Source: REEB95 sp963762425
GTDB taxonomy: Bacteria > Pseudomonadota > Alphaproteobacteria > ATCC43930 > CGMCC-115725
Reading direction: 5' to 3'
Length of the DNA stretch: 64,000 nt
Assembly: GCA_963762425.1 (NCBI GenBank)
Contig: CAVXKY010000007.1
Location: 124,001 to 188,000 of the forward strand
Shown here: positions 36,837-46,063 of the stretch, piece by piece
Layout: every line of letters starts with the position of its first letter
Position numbering within the stretch: position 1 is the stretch's first letter
The notes under the pieces: generated by a model
Databases searched by the model: none
What the model was told of the DNA's origin: nothing
Seen by the model: only the letters and a program-made list of their open reading frames with translations
Position numbers and translations under genes: made by a program

Positions 36837-37994
36837 TCAATGCTCGACGTCGCCGTGGCGGCCGATGCGCGTGTCGCGGTGGACATAGACGCTCATCAGC
36901 AGGCCGAAGCCGAACATCACCGTCAGCATCGAGGTGCCGCCGTAGGAGATGAGCGGCAACGGCACGCCCACCACCGGGATGAGGCCTATCACCATCGCCG
37001 TATTGATGAAGACGTAGAGGAAGATGTTGGTGGTGATGCCGAAAGCGAGCAGCTTGCCGAAATGGCTGCGGCTTCGGAAGGCGATGGCATAGCCATAGAC
37101 GAAGACCAGCGAATAGAGCGCGAGCAGCCCAAGCCCCCCCGCCAGGCCGAACTCCTCGGCCAGCATGGTGAAGATGAAATCGGTCTGCCGTTCCGGCAGG
37201 AAATTGAGATGCGACTGGGTTCCCTCCAGGAAGCCCTTGCCGAAAGTGCCGCCCGAGCCGATGGCGATCTTCGATTGCAGGCTGTGATAACCCGCGCCCA
37301 GCGGATCGTTCTCGGGATCGAGGAAGGTGTAGATGCGGTTCTTCTGATAATCGCGCAAAAATCGCCACGCTATCGGCCCGGCCGCGGCCGCACCGGCCGC
37401 AATAACGGCGAATTTCCACCATCGCACGCCGGCAAGGAAGAACATCGCGCTGCCGCCGAGAAGCAGCATCATCGCCGTGCCGAGATCGGGCTGCTTCAGC
37501 ACCAATATGGCGGGCACCAGCACCAGCAGCACCGGCACGATCAGCTTCACGGGTTGGCCGACCTCCTCGGGCGTCAGTCTGTTGAAATAACGCGCCAACG
37601 CCATGATGAGGGCGATCTTCATGAATTCCGAAGGTTGAAGCTGAATCAGTCCCAAATCGATCCAACGTTGCGCTCCCATGCCGATGGCGCCGCGCACCTG
37701 CACGGCGATGAGCAGCAGCAGGGTCAACGCATAGAAGGTATAGGCCGCGCGCAGCCACAGCCGGATATCCACCACCGCCACCGCCAGCATCAGCAGCGCG
37801 GCCACGGCATAGCGCAGCAGCTGCCGCTCCGCCCAGGGTTGCCAACTGCCGTTGGCGGCGGAATAGAGCATGGCGAAACCGATACAGGCGATCCCTGTCA
37901 CCAGCGCCACCAGAGTCCAATTGATGTTGACGAGCTTGACCGCGAGACTCCTTTCCGGCCGGGTGATGTCGTAGAACCAACGCATCTGCGGCAA
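36837..37994 (-). CDS. rodA: Rod-shape peptidoglycan polymerase RodA
   Basis: 385 residues, ten helices, SEDS family. FMKIALIMALARYF, QPDLGTAM, GAGYHSLQSKIAIGSGG and the C-terminal PLPLISYGGTSML are SEDS signatures. It is the glycosyltransferase that works with PBP2 to elongate the cell wall. Directly downstream of mrdA (three bases apart) in the mreB-mreC-mreD-mrdA-rodA order. Confidence 0.96.
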   Translation of the reverse strand: MPQMRWFYDITRPERSLAVKLVNINWTLVALVTGIACIGFAMLYSAANGSWQPWAERQLLRYAVAALLMLAVAVVDIRLWLRAAYTFYALTLLLLIAVQVRGAIGMGAQRWIDLGLIQLQPSEFMKIALIMALARYFNRLTPEEVGQPVKLIVPVLLVLVPAILVLKQPDLGTAMMLLLGGSAMFFLAGVRWWKFAVIAAGAAAAGPIAWRFLRDYQKNRIYTFLDPENDPLGAGYHSLQSKIAIGSGGTFGKGFLEGTQSHLNFLPERQTDFIFTMLAEEFGLAGGLGLLALYSLVFVYGYAIAFRSRSHFGKLLAFGITTNIFLYVFINTAMVIGLIPVVGVPLPLISYGGTSMLTVMFGFGLLMSVYVHRDTRIGRHGDVEH

Positions 37995-37997
37995 TTC

Positions 37998-39890
37998 TCA
38001 GTTCTGCGCCAAGGTGGCGCCGCCGAACGGCTCGGCCGGAACGCGCCGCGCCGGATCGCGCTTTTGCGCCATCGTCAGCAGGTCGCGGCAAATCGGCGCC
38101 GCCACCGCCGAGCCGCCGCTGGCTTCGGCGCCGCCATGCTCGACCACCACGGCGCAGATGTAGCGCGGATTGCTGACGGGCGCGAAAGAGATGAACAAGG
38201 CGTGATCGCGGTCTTTCCAGGGAACCTGCTTCCCCTTGGGCAGGCCGTGCTCGCGCTCGGCATCAGTGATGTGGCGGATCTGCGAGGTGCCCGACTTGCC
38301 GGCCATGGCCAGCCCCGGATCCAGGATGCGCGCGCCATAGGCGGTACCGCCGGGCTCGTTCACCACCGCCGACATGCCGTCGGTCACCAGCTTCAAATCC
38401 TTAAGCGATATCGCGAGCTCCGGGAAATCGACCTGGTCGACCGCGGCCTCGGGAGTGAAGATTCCGGCCTCGCGGGTGATCCGCGGCATCACGGTGCGGC
38501 CGGTTGCGAGCCGCGCGGCGTATGTCGCGAGCTGCAAGGGGGTCGTCAACACGTAGCTCTGACCGATGCCGGCGCTGAGCGTCTCGCCCTGCTGCCAGGG
38601 CACTCCGAAGGTCGCTTTCTTCCAGGCCGAATTCGGAATCAGCCCCGGGCGTTCGCCGGGAATGTCGATGCCGAGCGCGCTTCCCATGCCGAAGCGCGTG
38701 GCCATCGCCGCGATGCGGTCGATGCCGGTGCGGCGCGACACCTCGAAGAAATAGACGTCGCAGGAATGCTTGATGCCATCGCGCAGGTTCATGCTGCCGT
38801 GGCCGTTCTTCTGCCAGCAGTGAAACCGGATATTGCCGAAATCGTAATAGCCGGGGCAGTTAAAATGGGTATCGGGCGTGATGACTGCGGCTTCGAGCGC
38901 GGCCATCGCCACCACCGGCTTGAAGGTCGAACCCGGCGGATAAGTGCCGCTGATCGCCTTGTTGCTGAGCGGATTGAGCGGATTTTCGACCAGCGCCTGC
39001 CATTGCGCCGGCGTCAAGCCGGTGGAGAAGGCGCTGGGATCGAATCCCGGCGAAGAAGACATCGCCAGCACATCGCCGGTCCAGGCGTCGAGCATCACGG
39101 CGGCGGCCGAGCCCTCGGCGGCGCAACGCCGCGCCGCCAGATCCTGCAAGGCCATGTCGATCGTCAGGACAAGCTCCTGGCCCGACATGCCGTCCTCATG
39201 CGCGAGTTCGCGCACCACGCGGCCGAAGGCGTTGACCTCGACCTGGCTGGTGCCGGCCGTGCCGCGCAGTTCGAGATCGTAGGATTTCTCGACCCCACTC
39301 TTGCCAATGCGAAAATCCGGCAGCTCGACCAGCGGATCGTCACTGTCGAGCTCGTCCTCCGAGACCGCCGCGACATAGCCCACGAGATGCGCGACGCTGT
39401 CGGAGAAGGGATAATTCCGGATCAAGCCCTGCTCAATCGACACGCCCGGAATATCAAGCGAGTTGACGTCGATGCGGGTCATCTCGTCCCAATTCATGTC
39501 CTCGCGGATCGCCACCGGGACAAAGCTGTGCTTATTGCGGATGTCGCGCAGTACGCGGCGGCGGTCGCTATCGCTCAGCGGCACCAGCGTGGCAACGGCG
39601 TCAAGCGTCGAAGGGATATCGCCGGCCTGTTCGGCCACCAGCACGGCCCGGTATGTGGGCCGGTTCACCGCCAGGGGCACGCCGAAACGGTCGACGATGC
39701 GCCCGCGCGGCGGCGCCAGCAGGCGGATGTTGATGCGGTTTTCGTCCGCCAGCATGGCATAGCGGCTGGATTGGGCCACCTGCAGGTAGTAGAGCCGTCC
39801 GGCAATGCTCCCCAACAATGCAAGCTTGCCGCCCGCGAGGATCAGCGCCCGGCGAGTCAAAATCTTGCTGCGGCTGGATTCGCGCTTCAT
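37998..39890 (-). CDS. mrdA: Penicillin-binding protein 2 (MrdA)
   Basis: 630 residues. One N-terminal membrane anchor, PBP dimerisation domain, then the transpeptidase: active serine 321 in PPGSTFK, an SCD motif near 377 (HSCDVYFF) and KSGT near 531. It cross-links peptidoglycan during elongation with RodA. Both neighbours are in the same operon. The start MKRESSRSK has no close rival. Confidence 0.96.
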   Translation of the reverse strand: MKRESSRSKILTRRALILAGGKLALLGSIAGRLYYLQVAQSSRYAMLADENRINIRLLAPPRGRIVDRFGVPLAVNRPTYRAVLVAEQAGDIPSTLDAVATLVPLSDSDRRRVLRDIRNKHSFVPVAIREDMNWDEMTRIDVNSLDIPGVSIEQGLIRNYPFSDSVAHLVGYVAAVSEDELDSDDPLVELPDFRIGKSGVEKSYDLELRGTAGTSQVEVNAFGRVVRELAHEDGMSGQELVLTIDMALQDLAARRCAAEGSAAAVMLDAWTGDVLAMSSSPGFDPSAFSTGLTPAQWQALVENPLNPLSNKAISGTYPPGSTFKPVVAMAALEAAVITPDTHFNCPGYYDFGNIRFHCWQKNGHGSMNLRDGIKHSCDVYFFEVSRRTGIDRIAAMATRFGMGSALGIDIPGERPGLIPNSAWKKATFGVPWQQGETLSAGIGQSYVLTTPLQLATYAARLATGRTVMPRITREAGIFTPEAAVDQVDFPELAISLKDLKLVTDGMSAVVNEPGGTAYGARILDPGLAMAGKSGTSQIRHITDAEREHGLPKGKQVPWKDRDHALFISFAPVSNPRYICAVVVEHGGAEASGGSAVAAPICRDLLTMAQKRDPARRVPAEPFGGATLAQN

Positions 39891-39894
39891 CGGC

Positions 39895-40416
39895 TCAAGT
39901 CCCGTTCACCGGCACCGCGCGATGCGCCAGAGCCAGGAAATAGCTGCCGATAGGGAAGCAGGCGACGGTGATCACCGCCTGAAAGATGAACAGGCGCGGC
40001 AGCAGCAGCTTGAATTGCATCAGGCTGACGAACGCCCATTCGAACAGGAAACACGCCGACGCAAGCACCAGAAAACCGAGCCACAGCACCAGGAACGGAC
40101 GCTCGAAGAACAAGCGCCGCTGGCTCAGCACCGCGGTCCGCGCCAGGAGGAAAATCAGCGCCGACAATCCTACAAAGGGCGTGCCGTTGAGGAGATCGAG
40201 GAACAGGCCGATGCCGAATACCGCGCTCAAGGGCAGAAGATCGGGGCGATAGATCGTCCAATGGAATATGGCCATCAGCGCGAAGCTGGGCGCGATCAAG
40301 CCGAAACCCGGAATGTGGAAGGGCAACATGGAGACGATCACGAACAGCAGCGTGCTGAGAACCGGAACCAGCTTGGTCACCGTGCCGAAATCGCGCTGCC
40401 ACAGGCTGTGCGTCAT
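39895..40416 (-). CDS. mreD: Rod-shape-determining protein MreD
   Basis: 173 residues from the ATG at 40416 (MTHSLWQRDFGTVTKLVPVL), giving five helices. The earlier frame extension to 40554 overlaps mreC and is not used. It links MreC to the cytoplasmic elongasome. mreC stops eight bases upstream and mrdA starts five bases downstream. Confidence 0.9.
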   Translation of the reverse strand: MTHSLWQRDFGTVTKLVPVLSTLLFVIVSMLPFHIPGFGLIAPSFALMAIFHWTIYRPDLLPLSAVFGIGLFLDLLNGTPFVGLSALIFLLARTAVLSQRRLFFERPFLVLWLGFLVLASACFLFEWAFVSLMQFKLLLPRLFIFQAVITVACFPIGSYFLALAHRAVPVNGT

Positions 40417-40423
40417 GCCGTCC

Positions 40424-41335
40424 TCACCGGCTCGTATCGGCGTTCGACCTGCCGCCTCGTGCCGGCTTGGGCGCGGGCATCGCGCTCTGCGATAGGACGC
40501 CGTCGAGGCCGAAATCGACAATGCGCAGGATTTCGAGCCGCGACAGATCGGCATAGGGCTGGACCCGCATCCCGCCGGTGGAAGAGACCACGCCCACCGG
40601 CAGTCCCGGCGGGAATATGCCGCCGCTGCCGCTGGTCACGATGCGCGAGCCGGCTATCACTTCCGACTTGGCTTGGAGATAGGCAAGGCGCGGCTGATCG
40701 GCGTTATCGCCATCCAGAACAGCGCGGTCATGCGTGCTCTCGATCGTCACCGGGATGTGCGAGTTGATGTCGGTGAGAAGGAGTATCCGCGACGTGCGGT
40801 TTCCCACTTCGACGACGCGGCCGACCAGTCCCTCGCCGGTCATCGCGATCTGGCCGCGCTGCACGCCGTCGTTGCTGCCGACATTGACCATCACGTTGCG
40901 CAAAAAGGCGCCGCCCGAATCGGCGATGACCTGGGCGGCGATGGAGGAAACCGCGCCTTGCGGCGTGAAGCGGATGAGGCCGCGCAGATCGGCGTTTTCG
41001 GCGGCCAGGCGCCGCGCGGCTTCTTGCCAGCGCAGCAGCCGGTCGTTCTCTTCGCGCAATTCCTGGTTCTGGCGATAGACCGAGAACACGTCCTCGACCG
41101 TGGCGACGGCGTCGGAGACGGTGGCGATCGGCTTGCTCACCACGCTGAAAACCGGCGCCAGGGTGTCGGCAAGGATCACGCGCGCATGGTCGAACAGCAG
41201 GATGTCGGCCTTGCCGAGCACCGCGAACAGCGCCGAGACAAAAATAAGGAAGGGCAACGTCAGCCGTTGCGCCGCCGCCTTGACCGGGGCCGAAAGTCGC
41301 ATGGGTCCCAACCGCTCCCTGAACCCGTACTCCAC
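40424..41335 (-). CDS. mreC: Rod-shape-determining protein MreC
   Basis: 303 residues. One N-terminal helix, a coiled coil at ~85-115 (YRQNQELREENDRLLRWQEAARRL) and the periplasmic beta domain with NVGSNDGVQRGQIAM, GLVGRVVEVGNRTSRILLLTD and GSGGIFPPGLPVGVV. It scaffolds PBP2 in the periplasm. ATG could also be the MRLSAP at codon 12. Confidence 0.94.
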   Translation of the reverse strand: MEYGFRERLGPMRLSAPVKAAAQRLTLPFLIFVSALFAVLGKADILLFDHARVILADTLAPVFSVVSKPIATVSDAVATVEDVFSVYRQNQELREENDRLLRWQEAARRLAAENADLRGLIRFTPQGAVSSIAAQVIADSGGAFLRNVMVNVGSNDGVQRGQIAMTGEGLVGRVVEVGNRTSRILLLTDINSHIPVTIESTHDRAVLDGDNADQPRLAYLQAKSEVIAGSRIVTSGSGGIFPPGLPVGVVSSTGGMRVQPYADLSRLEILRIVDFGLDGVLSQSAMPAPKPARGGRSNADTSR

Positions 41336-41444
41336 GCCCGAACCCGGCTTGTCCCCGCCGGATATCGGGATTTCCCCCCTTTTTTACACGGCCCGGAAGG
41401 TTTCGTACATGGGCTGATCGGCCCTCAACTGCCTTTTAGGCGCC

Positions 41445-42485
41445 TTAATACATGCTAATCAGCACGTGCCTTAAGGTTTTCATCTCTTCGAGCGCCCGTC
41501 CCGTGCCCAAAGCCACGCAGGACAAGGGGTCGTCGGCGATCGAAACCGGCAAGCCGGTCGAGTGGCGCAGCATGTAATCGAGATTGCCCAGGAGCGCCCC
41601 GCCCCCGGTCAGCACGATGCCCTTGTCGACGATATCCGCGGCCAGCTCGGGCGCGGTGTGCTCCAAGGCCACCTTGACCGCCTCGACGATGGCGCCAACC
41701 GGCTCGGACAGGCTTTCGGCGATCTGGCGCTCGGAAATCACGATCTCCTTGGGCACGCCGTTCATCAGGTCGCGGCCCTTGATCTCCATGATGCGGCCCT
41801 CGCCTTCCTCGGGCATGCAGGCCGAACCGATTTCCTTCTTGATGCGCTCGGCGGAGGATTCGCCGACCAGCAGATTATGGTTGCGGCGGATATAGGCGAT
41901 GATGGCCTCATCCATCTTGTCGCCGCCGACGCGCACCGACCGTGAATAGACGATGCCGCCGAGCGAGAGCACGGCCACCTCGGTGGTGCCGCCGCCGATG
42001 TCCACCACCATCGAGCCGGTCGGCTCGGTGACGGGGAGACCGGCGCCGATGGCGGCCGCCATCGGCTCCTCGATCAAGAAGACCCGGCGCGCACCCGCGC
42101 TTTCCGCCGATTCCTGGATGGCGCGGCGCTCGACCGCGGTGGAGCCCGACGGCACGCAGACGATGATCTGCGGGCTGGCGAAGCTGCGCCGGTTGTGCAC
42201 CTTGCGGATGAAGTGCTTGATCATCTCCTCCGCCACCTCGAAATCGGCGATGACGCCGTCGCGCAAGGGACGGATGGCCTGGATGTTGCCCGGGGTGCGG
42301 CCGAGCATCATCTTGGCTTCGTCGCCGACCGCCAGCACCTGCTTGCGGCCTTTGACGGTGGCGATGGCGACGACCGAGGGCTCGTTCAACACGATCCCCC
42401 GGCCTTTGACGTAAACCAGCGTATTTGCCGTGCCGAGGTCGATCGCCATATCGGCGGACAGCATTCCCAACAGATTACCGAACAT
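41445..42485 (-). CDS. mreB: Actin-like cell-shape protein MreB
   Basis: 346 residues. ATPase fold with DLGTANTLVYVKGRGI (phosphate 1), VVDIGGGTTEVAVLSLGG (phosphate 2) and VLTGGGALLGNLD (adenosine). It forms membrane-bound filaments that guide cell-wall synthesis. It is the first gene of the shape operon, 110 bases upstream of mreC. Confidence 0.98.
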   Translation of the reverse strand: MFGNLLGMLSADMAIDLGTANTLVYVKGRGIVLNEPSVVAIATVKGRKQVLAVGDEAKMMLGRTPGNIQAIRPLRDGVIADFEVAEEMIKHFIRKVHNRRSFASPQIIVCVPSGSTAVERRAIQESAESAGARRVFLIEEPMAAAIGAGLPVTEPTGSMVVDIGGGTTEVAVLSLGGIVYSRSVRVGGDKMDEAIIAYIRRNHNLLVGESSAERIKKEIGSACMPEEGEGRIMEIKGRDLMNGVPKEIVISERQIAESLSEPVGAIVEAVKVALEHTAPELAADIVDKGIVLTGGGALLGNLDYMLRHSTGLPVSIADDPLSCVALGTGRALEEMKTLRHVLISMY

Positions 42486-42527
42486 TTTGGTGATTCGATC
42501 CGAGGTTTGGTGTTTGAACCGCTTTCC

Positions 42528-44129
42528 TCATGCCGTGAGCGCCGCGGGCGCGGTCTTGGCCCGCTTGGTGAGTAACTTGTTCAGAGCATGGATATAGGCG
42601 CGGGCCGAAGCGACCAGCGTGTCGGGATCGGCGCCTTGGCCGACCACGGTCTTGCCGCCCTCTTCGAGCCGCACCGTGACCTCGGCCTGGGCGTCGGTGC
42701 CTTCGGTGACCGCATGCACCTGATAGAGCAGCAGCCGGGCCATGTTGGGCACGATCGCGCGCACCGCGTTGAAAGTGGCGTCGACCGGTCCATTGCCCTG
42801 GGTCTTGGCGGTCTTGCGCGCGCCGTCGAATTCGAGCTCGATCTCGGCGCTTTGCGGGCCCTTGGAGCCGGCGATGACCTGCAACGACAGGAATTTGATG
42901 CGCTCGTCAATGCGCTGGATCTCGTCATCGACCAGCGCGACGATGTCCTCGTCGAACACGTCCTTCTTGCGGTCGGCAACCTCCTTGAAGCGGCGGAAGG
43001 CGTCGTTCAAGGCGTTGTCGCCCAGATCGAAGCCCAATTCCTTGAGCTTCATCTTGAAGGCGTGGCGGCCGGAATGCTTGCCCATCACCAGGGTCGACTT
43101 GCCGAGGCCGACCAATTCCGGCGTCATGATCTCGTAGGTGCCGGCGTGCTTGAGCATGCCGTCCTGGTGGATGCCGCTCTCATGGGCGAAGGCGTTTGCG
43201 CCGACGATCGCCTTGTTGGGCTGCACCACGAAGCCGGTGACGGCCGAAACCAGCCGCGAGGCGCGCGTGATGTATTCGCTCTTGATGCCCGTCGTATACG
43301 GCATGGAATCCTGGCGCGTCCGGAGCGCCATGACGATCTCCTCCATCGCCGCATTGCCGGCGCGCTCGCCCAGCCCGTTGACCGTGCATTCGATCTGACG
43401 CGCGCCGGCGAGGACGGCGGCCAAGGAATTCGCCACCGCCAACCCCAGATCGTTGTGGCAATGGACCGAGATCACGGCTTTGTCGATATTGGGCACGCGG
43501 TTGAGCAGCATGCGGATGAGCGCGGCGTATTCCTCCGGCACGGCATAGCCGACCGTGTCGGGAATGTTGACGGTGGAGGCGCCAGCCTTGATCGCGCTTT
43601 CGACGACGCGGCAGAGGAAATCATGCTCGGTGCGCGAGCCGTCCTCGGCCGACCATTCGACGTCGGAGCAGAGATTGCGGGCGTGCGACACGCTGTCGAT
43701 CACCGCCTGGTGCACCTGCGCCGGCTCCATCTGCAGCTTGTATTTCATGTGCAGCGGCGAGGTCGACAGGAAGCTGTGGATGCGCGGGCGCTTGGCGTGT
43801 TGCACCGCCTCCCACGCCCGGTCGATATCGGCGCGCGCGGCGCGGGCCAAGCCGCAAACGGAGGAGTTCTTGACCAGCTTGGCGATCTCGCGCACCGCCT
43901 CGAAATCGCCGTTCGAGGCGATCGGGAATCCCGCTTCGATGACGTCGACGCCCATCTCCTCGAGCAGCAACGCGATCTTGATCTTTTCCTCGAGATTCAT
44001 CGACGCGCCCGGCGATTGCTCGCCGTCGCGCAAGGTGGTGTCGAAAATGACGACGCGGTTCTTGTCCCGGCCCTGGCCGGGGGTGGATTTCTTCGGAGTA
44101 CTGGTTGCGCCCATGGCGCGGATCCTCAT
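42528..44129 (-). CDS. leuA: 2-isopropylmalate synthase LeuA
   Basis: 533 residues. First committed step of leucine synthesis (2-oxoisovalerate plus acetyl-CoA). The catalytic HMGL-like domain has FDTTLRDGEQSPGASM, then SVHCHNDLGLAVAN with the metal-binding His residues, and the C-terminal allosteric leucine-binding domain. The start may be ATG at 44129 or the one at codon 6. Last gene of a minus-strand ilvB-ilvN-ilvC-leuA series, separated from ilvC by 360 bases with hairpins. Confidence 0.97.
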   Translation of the reverse strand: MRIRAMGATSTPKKSTPGQGRDKNRVVIFDTTLRDGEQSPGASMNLEEKIKIALLLEEMGVDVIEAGFPIASNGDFEAVREIAKLVKNSSVCGLARAARADIDRAWEAVQHAKRPRIHSFLSTSPLHMKYKLQMEPAQVHQAVIDSVSHARNLCSDVEWSAEDGSRTEHDFLCRVVESAIKAGASTVNIPDTVGYAVPEEYAALIRMLLNRVPNIDKAVISVHCHNDLGLAVANSLAAVLAGARQIECTVNGLGERAGNAAMEEIVMALRTRQDSMPYTTGIKSEYITRASRLVSAVTGFVVQPNKAIVGANAFAHESGIHQDGMLKHAGTYEIMTPELVGLGKSTLVMGKHSGRHAFKMKLKELGFDLGDNALNDAFRRFKEVADRKKDVFDEDIVALVDDEIQRIDERIKFLSLQVIAGSKGPQSAEIELEFDGARKTAKTQGNGPVDATFNAVRAIVPNMARLLLYQVHAVTEGTDAQAEVTVRLEEGGKTVVGQGADPDTLVASARAYIHALNKLLTKRAKTAPAALTA

Positions 44130-44490
44130 GTCTCGGAGAAACGATTAGAGCCGTGGCGAATGACCCCTCAAACGCGAGCGGGCCCCTACGCGCCCGCGCT
44201 CAGGGGCAGCTAAGTCGCAGCTGCCCGTCGTTCCTCCGCGTCAGGCCGATGGCGAAGGCATGGGCGAACCGGCGTTGAAACGCCCGGCTGCCTTCCCCTG
44301 CTTTCGCCCTTTCGGCCATTTGTCTCTAATCCCTTGAGCATCCGAGCGCCGTACCGACCGGCCAGGGCGCCTTGGCAGGCCGCCCGCCGGTCCAAATCCC
44401 AATAGCCGGAAATATTAAGACCTGGGACTATGTCTATCCCGTTTCCCCTTGGAATCGCAAGGCTTCTGTGGCCCTGCGTCCCGGGCATGC
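44130..44490 (-). promoter_or_regulatory. leuA leader region with two hairpins (possible attenuator)
   Basis: No convincing gene lies between ilvC and leuA. On the minus strand GGGCAGCT pairs with AGCTGCCC around GCGACTT (about 44213-44226), and directly downstream GCGGGC pairs with GCCCGC (about 44178-44199). Two adjacent hairpins ahead of a leucine gene suggest attenuation or processing, but I find no leader peptide with a run of Leu codons, so this remains a guess. A separate promoter for leuA is likely here. Confidence 0.4.
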
Positions 44491-45510
44491 TCAGTTCTTG
44501 GCCTTGTCGACCAGGGCGTTTTGCGAGATCCACGGCATCATCGCGCGCAGCTTGGCGCCGACTTTCTCGACGTCGTGCTCGGCGCCACGCTTGCGCATCG
44601 CCTTGAAACTGGCCTGGCCGGCCGCGTTCTCGAGCACCCAGTCGCGCGCGAAGCGGCCCGATTGGATGTCGTCGAGGATGCGCTTCATCTCGGCCTTCAC
44701 CGCCGGCGTGATAACGCGGGGGCCGCTGGTATAGTCGCCGTATTCCGCCGTGTTGGAGATCGAATAACGCATATTGGCGATGCCGCCCTCGTACATCAGA
44801 TCGACGATCAGTTTTACTTCATGGAGACATTCAAAATACGCCATCTCCGGCGCATAGCCCGCCTCGACCAGGGTCTCGTAGCCCGCCATGATGAGCGAGG
44901 TGAGACCGCCGCACAGCACGGCCTGCTCGCCGAACAGGTCGGTTTCGCATTCCTCCTTGAAGGTGGTTTCGATCACGCCGGCGCGGCCGCCGCCGATCGC
45001 CGAGGCGTAGCTGAGCGCGATTTCGAGCGCGTTGGCCGAGGGATTCTGTTCGACCGCGACCAGGCAAGGCACGCCGCCGCCGCGCACGTATTCCGAGCGC
45101 ACGGTGTGGCCCGGCCCCTTGGGCGCGATCATGAACACGTCCATGTCGGCGCGCGGCTCGATCAGCTTGAAATGGATGTTGAAGCCGTGCGCGAACGCCA
45201 AGGCGGTGTCGGGCCGCATATTGGCTTTGAGATCGTCGGCATAGAGCTTCGCCTGCAACTCGTCGGGCGTCAGCACCATCACCACGTCGGCCCATTTCGC
45301 GCCTTCGGCGGGCGACATCACCTGGAACTTGGCGGCCTGCGCCTTCTTGGCCGAGGCCGAACCGGGCCTGAGCGCCACGCGCACGTCCTTGACGCCGCTG
45401 TCGCGCAGATTCATCGCATGGGCATGGCCCTGGCTGCCGTAGCCCACGACCAGCACCTTCTTGCCCTTGATCAGGTTGACGTCGGCATCACGATCGTAAT
45501 AAACGCGCAT
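44491..45510 (-). CDS. ilvC: Ketol-acid reductoisomerase IlvC
   Basis: 339 residues (class I). Rossmann motif VVGYGSQGHAHAMNLRDSG, the Mg2+-binding knotted domain with ETTFKEECETDLFGEQAVLCGG, and CLHEVKLIVDLMYEGG. Second common step of valine, isoleucine and leucine synthesis, NADPH-dependent. 24 bases downstream of ilvN. Confidence 0.98.
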   Translation of the reverse strand: MRVYYDRDADVNLIKGKKVLVVGYGSQGHAHAMNLRDSGVKDVRVALRPGSASAKKAQAAKFQVMSPAEGAKWADVVMVLTPDELQAKLYADDLKANMRPDTALAFAHGFNIHFKLIEPRADMDVFMIAPKGPGHTVRSEYVRGGGVPCLVAVEQNPSANALEIALSYASAIGGGRAGVIETTFKEECETDLFGEQAVLCGGLTSLIMAGYETLVEAGYAPEMAYFECLHEVKLIVDLMYEGGIANMRYSISNTAEYGDYTSGPRVITPAVKAEMKRILDDIQSGRFARDWVLENAAGQASFKAMRKRGAEHDVEKVGAKLRAMMPWISQNALVDKAKN

Positions 45511-45534
45511 GGCACTTTCCTCCGGAAACGGAAA

Positions 45535-46047
45535 TCAGAATTTTCCGGCGCCGCGCGAGATCGCGACGACGCCGGTGCGGGAAACATCGACCAACCCGAG
45601 CGGCTCCATCTTGCTGATGAAGGCGTTCAGCTTATCGGTTGAGTCGGTCATCTCGAAGACGAAGCTCTCGGCCGTGGAATCGATGACGCGGGCGCCGTAA
45701 GCATCGGCCAGGCGCCGGCTCTCGTCGCGCTTGTCGCCCTGGCCGGTCACCTTGATGAGCGCCAGTTCGCGCCCGATGTGGGGCCCTTCATCGGTCAAAT
45801 CGCGCACCGCGTGGATCGGCACCAGGCGATTGAGCTGATTCTTGATCTGCTCGATGATCATCCGCGTGCCCGAGGTGACGATGGTGATGCGCGACAAGGC
45901 ATTGGCGGTGTCCACCTCGGCCACGGTCAGGCTCTCGATGTTGTAGCCGCGGCCCGAGAACAATCCGATGACGCGCGCCAGCACGCCCGGCTCGTTGTCC
46001 ACGAGCACGGCGATGGTGTGCTTTTCGACGGTTTCGGCGGCGGTCAT
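45535..46047 (-). CDS. ilvN: Acetolactate synthase small (regulatory) subunit
   Basis: 170 residues. N-terminal ACT domain (IAVLVDNEPGVLARVIGLFSGRGYNIESL) binds valine for feedback control, followed by the ALS_ss_C domain. It activates and regulates the catalytic subunit encoded 16 bases upstream. Confidence 0.96.
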   Translation of the reverse strand: MTAAETVEKHTIAVLVDNEPGVLARVIGLFSGRGYNIESLTVAEVDTANALSRITIVTSGTRMIIEQIKNQLNRLVPIHAVRDLTDEGPHIGRELALIKVTGQGDKRDESRRLADAYGARVIDSTAESFVFEMTDSTDKLNAFISKMEPLGLVDVSRTGVVAISRGAGKF

Positions 46048-46063
46048 GGCATGTCCAGGGCGC

